Assembly (NCBI GenBank): GCA_934630815.1
Contig: CAKTWI010000014.1
Location: forward strand, 1 to 59,781
Origin: an uncultured Senegalimassilia sp.
GTDB taxonomy: Bacteria; Actinomycetota; Coriobacteriia; Coriobacteriales; Eggerthellaceae
Direction of reading: 5' to 3'
DNA: 59,781 nt
Position numbers and translations under genes: made by a program. Positions 8,237 to 15,267 of this stretch are shown here, in pieces; position 1 is the stretch's first letter, and every line of letters begins with the position of its first letter. The notes below the pieces were generated by a model. That model was not told where the DNA came from and ran no database searches. It was given only the letters and a program-made list of their open reading frames with translations.

Positions 8237-8890
8237 ATGGCATACGATTTCTCCGTTTCCGGGCAGCATTACCTGTTCAATGTCCAGACGTTTGCGCACA
8301 CGGTGCTGGCGCTGGGCGGCGACTCCTATAACTACGCGTTCCGCGACCGCACCACGCAGGGCGTCATCGACGACGTCGCGTCGGGCGAAAGCGAGCTGGG
8401 CGTGGTGTTCGAGACCTCCGCGACCGCCGCGGACCTTGACGCCGCCTTCGACGCCGCCGGCCTTGAGTTCGTGCAGCTGGTCGAGTCGGCCCCGCGCGTT
8501 GCGCTGCCGGCCAGCCACCCGCTCGTCAACGCGTCCAGCCTGACGCTCGAGCAGCTGTCGGATTACCCTTACATCTACTTTGACCAGGGCAAAGACGCTC
8601 CGGCTGCCTTCTTTGAGGAGGCGCTGGGCGACCAGCCGCGCGCCAAGTCCATCGCCACCACCGACCGTGCCAGCCTCTCCGAGCTGATCGTGGCGCTCAA
8701 CGGCTACACGGTCACCTCCGGCATCCTGGTGGGCATCTCCGACGGCGCGCAGCTGCGCACGGTGGCGCTCGACGCGGACGTCACGCTGCGCCTGGGCTAC
8801 CTGAAGAAGAAGGGCGCGCAGCTCGACGGCACCGCGGCGCGCTTCGTGGCAACGCTCGAGAAGAACTTGGAGCGTTACGCCAAATTCTAG
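8237..8890 (+). CDS. Stand-alone LysR-type effector-binding domain (no DNA-binding domain)
   Basis: The 217-residue protein matches the periplasmic-binding-protein-like sensor domain of LysR regulators: YDFSVSGQHYLFNV at the start, TTQGVIDDVASGESELGVVF, and VALPASHPLVN. LysR proteins are near 300 residues, with about 60 N-terminal residues of winged helix plus a linker helix; none of that is present. The ATG follows AGCGAAAGGATCTCCC, a clear ribosome site, and no HTH-like coding sequence lies in the 85-nt gap upstream. It sits between the aryl-CoA ligase and oxidoreductase genes, so it may bind an aromatic acid or CoA-pathway ligand. Whether it regulates, buffers or carries ligand is unknown. 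Confidence 0.75.
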   Translation: MAYDFSVSGQHYLFNVQTFAHTVLALGGDSYNYAFRDRTTQGVIDDVASGESELGVVFETSATAADLDAAFDAAGLEFVQLVESAPRVALPASHPLVNASSLTLEQLSDYPYIYFDQGKDAPAAFFEEALGDQPRAKSIATTDRASLSELIVALNGYTVTSGILVGISDGAQLRTVALDADVTLRLGYLKKKGAQLDGTAARFVATLEKNLERYAKF

Positions 8891-8913
8891 GAAACGCGGT
8901 TTTGCGACCTTTG

Positions 8914-8940
8914 AGGGGACGAGCACGCTCGTCCCCTTTT
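8914..8940 (+). terminator. Intrinsic terminator after the LysR-effector gene
   Basis: AGGGGACGAGC pairs with GCTCGTCCCCT around a minimal loop, followed by TTT. It ends about 95 nt before the oxidoreductase start at 9035, so that operon probably has its own promoter or depends on readthrough. Confidence 0.8.
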
Positions 8941-9034
8941 CGGCGTTTTGCGGGCCGACGCCGGGCCCGCCTGCTGCCGGGCAAAAGCCTGGCGTATGAT
9001 GGAACGGCGTATCCAAGACGGGAAAAGGTTTCAT

Positions 9035-9985
9035 ATGATAGAAGTGCTTTGGCATGGCCGCGGCGGGCAGGGGGCCTTCACCGCCGCTCGGCTTCTGGGC
9101 GCGGCGGCGTCGCTTGACGGCAAGCGGCACGCGCTGGCGTTCCCCTCGTTCGGCCCCGAGCGACGCGGCGCACCCATGCGCGCGTTCACCAAGATCGATA
9201 CGGTGCAAATCGGTGACCGAAGTGCCGTTTCGAAGGCGGATTTCGTGATCTACCTGGACGGAACGCTGCTGGCGCCCGGCTGGGAGCGCGAGCTGAAGCC
9301 GGGCGGCATCTGTCTGGTGAACACGGCCGATGCGCTGGACGACCCGCGCCTGCTGGCCATCGACGCGGACGGCCTGGCCACCGAGCTTCTGGGCCGGCCC
9401 ATCCCCAACACGGTGTTTTTGGGCGCACTGGCGCAGCTTGCCGATTGCGTGGACCGCGAGAGCGTGGAGGAGGCCATCCGCCAGTACATGCCCGCGAAGC
9501 TGCACGAGGGCAACATCAAGGTGGTCGAGCGCGCCATCGCGCTGGTTCAGCAAGCCGATGTTGCCGGGCATGCGGAGGCTGCTTATGGCAAATCCGCAGG
9601 TCAAGCTGTGACTGCGGCGGAGACGGTAACCGACTTGCACCGGTCGGCGCATTCTTCGGCAGAACATATGCCGCAGCTGTTCACCACCGTCCCCGAGCCT
9701 TCCGCCTACGCCGACACCACCTGCTACACGGCGGGCTACTTGACGCAGGTCAACGCGGGTTGGCGCAACATGCGCCCGGTCCTCAATGCGGACGCGTGCA
9801 CGGGCTGTCTGCAGTGCTACCTGTACTGCCCGGACGGCGCCATCTTCAAGGTTTCCGGGCAGAACAAGGCGGGCGTTTCGGTGGATATCGACCTTGATTT
9901 CTGCAAAGGCTGCGGGGTTTGCGCCGCCGCCTGCAAGTTCGACGCGCTTTCCATGGCGCCCGAAGCGAACGCGAAGGAGGCGTGA
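9035..9985 (+). CDS. 2-oxoacid:ferredoxin oxidoreductase, fused gamma-delta subunit
   Basis: The 316-residue protein joins two subunits of this enzyme class. Residues 1 to about 185 form the gamma domain, beginning IEVLWHGRGGQGAFTAARLL. After a linker, residues about 215-316 form a delta ferredoxin domain with two 4Fe-4S motifs, CTGCLQCYLYCP near 254 and CKGCGVCAAAC near 289. The complex oxidatively decarboxylates a 2-oxoacid to acyl-CoA, CO2 and reduced ferredoxin, or runs in reverse. The ATG at 9035 follows GGGAAAAGG. The alpha gene overlaps its stop by 1 nt. Substrate class (pyruvate, branched or aromatic) is not decided by the sequence; the ligase context hints at aromatic. Confidence 0.88.
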   Translation: MIEVLWHGRGGQGAFTAARLLGAAASLDGKRHALAFPSFGPERRGAPMRAFTKIDTVQIGDRSAVSKADFVIYLDGTLLAPGWERELKPGGICLVNTADALDDPRLLAIDADGLATELLGRPIPNTVFLGALAQLADCVDRESVEEAIRQYMPAKLHEGNIKVVERAIALVQQADVAGHAEAAYGKSAGQAVTAAETVTDLHRSAHSSAEHMPQLFTTVPEPSAYADTTCYTAGYLTQVNAGWRNMRPVLNADACTGCLQCYLYCPDGAIFKVSGQNKAGVSVDIDLDFCKGCGVCAAACKFDALSMAPEANAKEA

Positions 9986-11295
9986 TGAGCATGAAGCGTT
10001 TTCTATCCGGTGACGAGGCGTTCGCCGAGGGCGTGCGCCTGGCGCGGCCGCAGGTGATCTCGGCCTACCCCATCACGCCGCAGACCGTCGTGGTCGAACG
10101 CCTTTCCGAAATGGTCGAGGAAGGCCAGCTGGCGGCCGAGTATGTGCACGTCGAAAGCGAGCATTCGGCCCTGTCGTGCGCCATCGGCGCGTCGGCCACG
10201 GGCGCGCGCACGTTCACGGCGACGTCGAGCCAGGGCCTGCTGTACATGGCCGAGTGCCTTACCTATGCCGCAGGCGGCCGCTTCCCCATCGTCATGATGA
10301 ACGCGAACCGCGCCACCGCGCTGCCGTGGAACATCTACGGCGACCAGCGCGACAGCCTGGCGCTTCTGGATCACGGCTGGGTGCAGGCGTACGCGCAAGA
10401 CAATCAGGAGGCGCTCGACCTGGCGCTCATGGCCTACGCCGTGGCCGAAGACCCCGAGGTCCGCACGCCGTTCATGGTGAACTTGGACGGTTTTGCGCTC
10501 ACGCACACCTACGAGAGCGTGGACATCCCCTCCCAGGAGCAGGCCGATGCGTTCCTGCCGCCCTACGACGGCACGGGCAACCGCTTCGACTTCGCAAACC
10601 CCGTCAACATCGGCTACTCGGCGGGCCCGGAGTTCAACCGCTACTTCAAGCGCTCGGCTCACGAGGGCATGCTGGCCGCCGCCGACGCCGTGGAGCGCGT
10701 CGAAGCGCGCTTCGCCGAGGTGTTCGGCAGGAGCTATCCGGGCCTGATCGAGGCCGTGAACTGCGACGATGCCGACATCGTGCTGGTCACGCTGGGCTCC
10801 ATCGCCGGCCTGGCGCGCGAGCGCGTGGCGAAGCTGCGCGCGCAGGGCGTGAAAGCGGGCCTGGTGCGCATCCGGTACATGCGCCCGTTCCCCGCGCGGC
10901 AGATCGTGGAGGCGCTGGCGAACGCGACAGCCGTCGGCGTGCTGGAGAAGGACGTCAGCTTCGGCGCGGAAGGCACGGTCATGACCAACGTGTGCTCCGC
11001 ACTGCAGCAGGCGGGCAACGCCGTGCCGGTGGTGAACTTCGTGGGCGGCCTTGGCGGCGACGATATCTCGCAAGCCCAGATGAGGGGCATGTTCGAGGTG
11101 CTTTCCCAAATCGCCGCGGGGCGCATCGCGCCCGAGGATTGCCCGCGCGTGGGCTTTTTGGGCGTCGACTCCGTTGCCGACGAGTTCGGCAACCCCTGCT
11201 GCGAAGGCTGCGACGACGATATTGCCGTTGCGGGCGGCGACCCTAAAGGCGTACGCGACGGTGCGTGCGCAACCGATGCGGAAGGAGGCCGATAG
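9985..11295 (+). CDS. 2-oxoacid:ferredoxin oxidoreductase, alpha subunit
   Basis: The 436-residue subunit carries the N-terminal SAYPITPQT motif, EYVHVESEHSALS and GARTFTATSSQGLLYMAE, characteristic of the alpha chain that shapes the thiamine diphosphate site. A transketolase-C-like region lies near residues 265-390 (VLVTLGSIAGLARE, VRIRYMRPFP). The start at 9985 sits in a TGATG junction with the preceding gene, after GAAGGAGG, indicating translational coupling; a second ATG at 9991 is possible. The C-terminus has an acidic Cys-rich tail, NPCCEGCDDD, not expected in the core family, with no known role. Confidence 0.9.
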   Translation: MSMKRFLSGDEAFAEGVRLARPQVISAYPITPQTVVVERLSEMVEEGQLAAEYVHVESEHSALSCAIGASATGARTFTATSSQGLLYMAECLTYAAGGRFPIVMMNANRATALPWNIYGDQRDSLALLDHGWVQAYAQDNQEALDLALMAYAVAEDPEVRTPFMVNLDGFALTHTYESVDIPSQEQADAFLPPYDGTGNRFDFANPVNIGYSAGPEFNRYFKRSAHEGMLAAADAVERVEARFAEVFGRSYPGLIEAVNCDDADIVLVTLGSIAGLARERVAKLRAQGVKAGLVRIRYMRPFPARQIVEALANATAVGVLEKDVSFGAEGTVMTNVCSALQQAGNAVPVVNFVGGLGGDDISQAQMRGMFEVLSQIAAGRIAPEDCPRVGFLGVDSVADEFGNPCCEGCDDDIAVAGGDPKGVRDGACATDAEGGR

Positions 11296-11297
11296 CC

Positions 11298-12218
11298 ATG
11301 GCTTTGAACGCGAAGACCCTGCCCGATGACGAGTTCTTCTTCGGGCACAAAGCCTGCGCCGGATGTGGCGGCTCGCTTGCCGTTCGCGCAGCGCTCAAGG
11401 TGCTCGGCCCAAACGCGGTAGCGGCGCTGCCGGCGGGCTGCATGAGCGCCGTCGGCTTCAACTTCCCGCAGCTCTCCTTCGCCAACAATGCGATGATCAC
11501 GCCTTTTGCGGCAACGGCAAGCGTGCTCACCGGCATCGAGGCCGGTTTGCGGGCGCAGGGCATCAAGCCCGACGACTGCACCGTGGTGGGTTTCGCCGGC
11601 GATGGCGGCACCGCCGACATCGGCCTGCAGGCGCTTTCGGGCGCCATCGACCGCAACGACGATGTGCTCTACATCTGCTACGACAACGAGGCGTACATGA
11701 ACACGGGCATCCAGAAGAGCTCGCTGACGCCCTTCGGCGCGAAGACCACCACCACGCCGGCCGGGCGCAACGCGCACGGGTGCCTGACGCAGAAGAAGAA
11801 CGTGTTCGAGATCGTGGCCGCGCACGGCATCCCCTATGCGGCCACCGCCAGCGTGGGGTATCTGCCCGACTTCCTGCGCAAGCTGGAACGCGCCCGTGAC
11901 ATCCGCGGCACGCGCTTCATCCACGTGATCGCGCCCTGCCCGACCGGCTGGGGCTGTCCCGAGGCCGATATGGTGGACGTGGCGCGCGACATCGTGGATT
12001 GCGGCCTGTGGTATCTGGCCGAGTACGAAGGACCCCAGCTCAGCGGCGTGCCGGGCGGGCAGTTCAAGCTCAGCAGGAACCCGCGGGAGTTCGCCAGCGT
12101 TGAGGCATATCTGCGACGCCAAGGCAGATTCCGCGCGCTCACCGACGACGAAATCGCCCAGGTGGAAGCCGGCCGCGACGCGAAATGGGAGCAAATCCGC
12201 CGCGACTGGAGGGCGTAG
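11298..12218 (+). CDS. 2-oxoacid:ferredoxin oxidoreductase, beta subunit
   Basis: The 306-residue subunit binds thiamine diphosphate and the catalytic 4Fe-4S cluster. HKACAGCGG near residue 18 supplies the CxxC pair, and GFAGDGGTADIGLQALSGA near 96 is the GDG...N thiamine diphosphate motif, completed by CYDNEAYMNTG. A later Cys lies in TGWGCPEA. The ATG follows GAAGGAGGCC only 2 nt past the alpha stop, so all three genes form one translationally coupled unit. Together with gamma-delta and alpha it makes a complete four-domain oxidoreductase. Confidence 0.92.
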   Translation: MALNAKTLPDDEFFFGHKACAGCGGSLAVRAALKVLGPNAVAALPAGCMSAVGFNFPQLSFANNAMITPFAATASVLTGIEAGLRAQGIKPDDCTVVGFAGDGGTADIGLQALSGAIDRNDDVLYICYDNEAYMNTGIQKSSLTPFGAKTTTTPAGRNAHGCLTQKKNVFEIVAAHGIPYAATASVGYLPDFLRKLERARDIRGTRFIHVIAPCPTGWGCPEADMVDVARDIVDCGLWYLAEYEGPQLSGVPGGQFKLSRNPREFASVEAYLRRQGRFRALTDDEIAQVEAGRDAKWEQIRRDWRA

Positions 12219-12239
12219 AAAGCAAAACCCTATAGAAAC

Positions 12240-12269
12240 GGAAACCGGCGCTCGAGGGCGCCGGTTTCC
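12240..12269 (+). terminator. Stem-loop at the end of the oxidoreductase operon
   Basis: GGAAACCGGCGC at 12240-12251 pairs with 12258-12269 around the 6-nt loop TCGAGG, a perfect 12-bp stem 21 nt after the beta-subunit stop. No T-run follows on the plus strand. It lies between two convergent genes and may serve both. Confidence 0.65.
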
Positions 12270-12325
12270 ATATAGAGGGGGATGCCGCTATGAGGAGATG
12301 CGACATCGGATATGTTGCGGAGTGC

Positions 12326-13183
12326 TTATGCCTGAGGGACGATAATGGTCGGCACCTTCAGGTTCAAAAGCACGCTGTGCGTGACGCTGCCGAATAGCGT
12401 GCGACCCAGCGCATTGCGCGAGTTGGTGCCCATGACCAGCATGGATGCTTCCTTGCTAGCTTCGATAAGGGCACGGGAGGGCGAGGAATCCTCGACGGTG
12501 CGACCCGTGACTTGCAACCCCGGATATTCATAGGCAAGGCAACCGAGTTGACGGTCGAGCTCAGCCTGGCGCTGTTCGCCAACGGGAGCCAATCCGCCGC
12601 CCATGGTTTGCGCGGTGCGCTCAAGCCATGCAGGGACGCCCCAGGCGCTGACCAGCTCAAGCGGCTGCTGGGTTGCCACGGCTGCGCGCGCGGCGAAGTC
12701 GATGGCGCGGGCGCTGACCGCCTCATCGGGGCCGACGCCCACGACGATTCCGAAGCCCTGCTGCTTCGCATCCCAGTCAGCGGGCACCACAACGGTAGGA
12801 ACGCTGGTGGACACAGACACGCGCAGGCCCTTTGCGCCGCCGATGGTTTCGCCGATGGTGTGCCCATGGTGGCTGCCTAGCACGATGAGGTCATGCATGG
12901 CAGCGGAATCGGCGAGCACGCCGACGATGTCGCCAACCGAGACGCTAGCCTGGATGCTCATATCGGGATAGCTTTCCAGGGCGGCCTGACGCTTCTTCTC
13001 AAGTGCGGCCGTCGCGGTTTCGGTGATGGTTTCGACGCTTACCCCGGCTTTGTTGGCGATCGCCTCGTCGATGACCGCCAGCATGTGGACGTCGTAACCA
13101 ACCACGCGAGCGAATCGCACCGCCCAATCAAGGGCGCGACGCCCGCGATCGCTGCCGTCAATGCCTACCAAAATGCTTCCCAT
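12326..13183 (-). CDS. Tandem-domain universal stress protein
   Basis: The 285-residue cytosolic protein contains two UspA folds: residues 1 to about 140 (ILVGIDGSDRGRRALDWAVRFA, then VLGSHHGH) and about 148-285 (VMGTNSRNALGRTLFGSVTHSVL). The second domain shows the ATP-binding pattern G-2X-G with distal G-S; the first is more degenerate. Usp proteins respond to starvation and other stress and may bind ATP. It lies 81 nt downstream of a small membrane protein and the Pit phosphate transporter on the same strand, so phosphate-related control is possible but unproven. Confidence 0.9.
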   Translation of the reverse strand: MGSILVGIDGSDRGRRALDWAVRFARVVGYDVHMLAVIDEAIANKAGVSVETITETATAALEKKRQAALESYPDMSIQASVSVGDIVGVLADSAAMHDLIVLGSHHGHTIGETIGGAKGLRVSVSTSVPTVVVPADWDAKQQGFGIVVGVGPDEAVSARAIDFAARAAVATQQPLELVSAWGVPAWLERTAQTMGGGLAPVGEQRQAELDRQLGCLAYEYPGLQVTGRTVEDSSPSRALIEASKEASMLVMGTNSRNALGRTLFGSVTHSVLLNLKVPTIIVPQA

Positions 13184-13264
13184 TGCAACTCCTAACGAAG
13201 TGATCGCATTCGGATATCGGTCAGAAGATAATACCTGCCAAAAGCACCTATCCGCAATCGCTGA

Positions 13265-13495
13265 TTAGTGGAACATCGGAATCATCAGCCAAAGGGCGAA
13301 TAGGACGATCGAGACGCAAGCGGTGAAGCAGATGACGGAGACTACACGGTGCAGCAGATGGGCGTTGCCCTGGGCGTCCACCGAGCCGTCGGCCCACATA
13401 CGCAAACCCCATGCATACAGGACGCTGATAAGGCTTGCAACGCAAACCGCGGTGAATAGAACGATGGCGAAGCTAATGATTTCTGTCGTGATCAT
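13265..13495 (-). CDS. Small two-helix membrane protein linked to Pit
   Basis: The 76-residue product has two strongly hydrophobic segments, about residues 5-30 and 50-73, joined by a polar loop containing WADGSVDAQGN. I do not recognise a named family. The ATG follows AAGGAAGGT, a strong ribosome site, 12 nt after the phosphate transporter stop, so it is probably translated as the second gene of that operon. It could be an accessory or assembly subunit of the transporter. The short length is real: frame, ribosome site and hydrophobicity all agree. Confidence 0.7.
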   Translation of the reverse strand: MITTEIISFAIVLFTAVCVASLISVLYAWGLRMWADGSVDAQGNAHLLHRVVSVICFTACVSIVLFALWLMIPMFH

Positions 13496-13507
13496 GTTCT
13501 ACCTTCC

Positions 13508-14677
13508 TTATGCAGCCTGAGCTTGAGGCTGAACCGTGCGGGTCTTCTCAGCGTTGATGTTCACCTCGTGGCTATCGTTGACGTTGCCGCTGTTGACCGG
13601 ATTGCGCTTTGAAAGGCGGAAGATGATCAACGCGACGCACACGGCGATGGCAACCGTTGCAACGGTGCCCCAGACGCCGGTTTTCGCCAGAGCGCAAGCA
13701 AGAGCACCGACGATGCCGGCCGCGGGGAAGGTGACCAGCCAGGCGATCGCCATACGGCCAGCAACGCCCCAGTTGACCGGATTGCCCTTCTTGCCAAGAC
13801 CGGTGCCGATGATGGAGCCGGAACAAACCTGCGTGGTGGAAAGTGCGAAGCCAAGGTGAGACGACACCAGGATGGTGGTTGCGCTCGCAGCCTCGGCGGC
13901 GAAGCCCTGCGGGGTGCTGATCTCGGTCAAGCCCTTGCCCAGCGTGCGGATGACGCGCCAACCACCCATATACGTGCCGGCAGCGATGGCAAGGCCGCAA
14001 ATGGCGACGACCCAAAGCTCAGGACCGGACCCGGAAGGCTGCAGGCCCACGGCGATGAGCGTCAGCGTGATGATACCCATGGTCTTCTGCGCATCGTTGG
14101 TACCATGCGAAAGAGCCACCAGGCAAGCGGTAACGGTCTGGCCGTGACGGAAACCGAATTCAACCTGCTTCTCACTCATATGCTTAACTACGGCGAAGAT
14201 GAGTTTCACCGCACAGAAGGCAGCCAAACCGGCAACGATGGGAGACACCAGAGCAGGGACAAGGATCTTGGTGATCACCGCAGCGAAGTTCACGCCCTCC
14301 ACGCCCGCGCCGATGATGACGGCGCCGACCAGACCACCGAACAGCGCATGGCTGCTCGAGGAAGGAAGGCCCACCAGCCAGGTGAGTAGGTTCCAAATGA
14401 TGGCGCCAATCAAGCCCGCCAAGATGAACTCGGGAGCGATGGTGACTACTTGCTCGTTGATCAAACCACCGGAGATGGTCTTTGCGACCTCTACGGACAG
14501 AAACGCGCCGACGAGGTTCAGCGTACCCGCGGCGATAACAGCGGTTTTGGGCTTGAGTGCGCCCGTTGCGATGGACGTGGCCATTGCATTGGCCGTATCG
14601 TGGAAACCGTTCGTGAAGTCAAACGTCAATGCGGTGACGATCACCAAGCCGACGATTACCAGCGTTGCCGGATCCAT
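13508..14677 (-). CDS. pit: Low-affinity inorganic phosphate transporter, Pit family
   Basis: The 389-residue integral membrane protein begins with the Pit signature FDFTNGFHDTANAMAT and carries its inverted repeat partner in the second half, CLVALSHGTNDAQKTMG. GLPSSSSHALFGGLVG lies in the first half; a related GFALSTTQVCSGSIIG lies in the second. Pit carriers move metal-phosphate with protons or sodium. The start has a GAAGGGAGAA ribosome site. A small membrane protein and a universal stress protein follow on the same strand. Confidence 0.93.
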   Translation of the reverse strand: MDPATLVIVGLVIVTALTFDFTNGFHDTANAMATSIATGALKPKTAVIAAGTLNLVGAFLSVEVAKTISGGLINEQVVTIAPEFILAGLIGAIIWNLLTWLVGLPSSSSHALFGGLVGAVIIGAGVEGVNFAAVITKILVPALVSPIVAGLAAFCAVKLIFAVVKHMSEKQVEFGFRHGQTVTACLVALSHGTNDAQKTMGIITLTLIAVGLQPSGSGPELWVVAICGLAIAAGTYMGGWRVIRTLGKGLTEISTPQGFAAEAASATTILVSSHLGFALSTTQVCSGSIIGTGLGKKGNPVNWGVAGRMAIAWLVTFPAAGIVGALACALAKTGVWGTVATVAIAVCVALIIFRLSKRNPVNSGNVNDSHEVNINAEKTRTVQPQAQAA

Positions 14678-15031
14678 TACTTTCGTTCTCCCTTCGAAAA
14701 CCTCATTGCGTTGTTAAAACATCGAGCGTTCGAGAAGCTCTACCCCATAGGAGAGCTTATCGGTCTCGAACGCGTTACCGCGACGTTTCAAGGGCGCAGC
14801 ACACCCTCGGCATGCAGAGAGAAAGTCTAGGGGCGATGTGTAAAGCGACTGTAAGGCCGACTTCAGATGAGGGTAATGCTTTTAAGGAATCGGGGAGAAT
14901 TTGAGAAGACGGAGTTTAACAAGCGCAGCAGTCGGAACCCCGTCTCCAGCACATGCGTGTTTGGACAAAGCATAATCTTCCATGCCCCACTCGAACAGGG
15001 AAGAGCGAAAAGCCACCGCTGACCGGGGACA
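14678..15031. other. Divergent intergenic region between pit and the XRE-aminotransferase gene
   Basis: About 350 nt before the TGAAC cluster begins. It must carry the minus-strand promoter of pit. I see no open frame with a ribosome site and no convincing stem-loop. A GGGGACAGTTCA stretch at about 15026 resembles the core of the dispersed repeats. Confidence 0.4.
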
Positions 15032-15255
15032 GTTCATTATGAACCTCGATTGCTTTGTGAAATTGAACCCGTAGCTAAGCGAACGTGCTACACTTCAAGA
15101 AAAAGAACCTATGAACTTTGAACTAAGAGAGAAGCTAAGGGATAGTTCATAGTTCAATTTTTAAGTTCATGGAATGAACTGTTCAATTTTAAGTTCTATT
15201 TGTAGTTCAATTTCGTATTGAACTGAACTTTGAACTGATAGATTGAACTTTGAAC
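15032..15255 (+). promoter_or_regulatory. Dense TGAAC/GTTCA half-site cluster, probable operator array
   Basis: By eye, TGAAC occurs at 15040, 15064, 15112, 15119, 15175, 15219, 15224, 15231, 15244 and 15251. Its reverse complement GTTCA occurs at 15032, 15145, 15152, 15165, 15181 and 15205. That is 16 half-sites in 224 bp, several spaced exactly 7 bp apart as direct repeats, plus inverted pairs GTTCATTATGAAC at 15032 and GTTCATGGAATGAAC at 15165. The block is much AT-richer than its surroundings. It ends 12 nt before the start codon of a gene whose product has an N-terminal HTH, so autoregulation is the simplest reading. Confidence 0.75.
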
Positions 15256-15267
15256 GAAAGGAACGGC

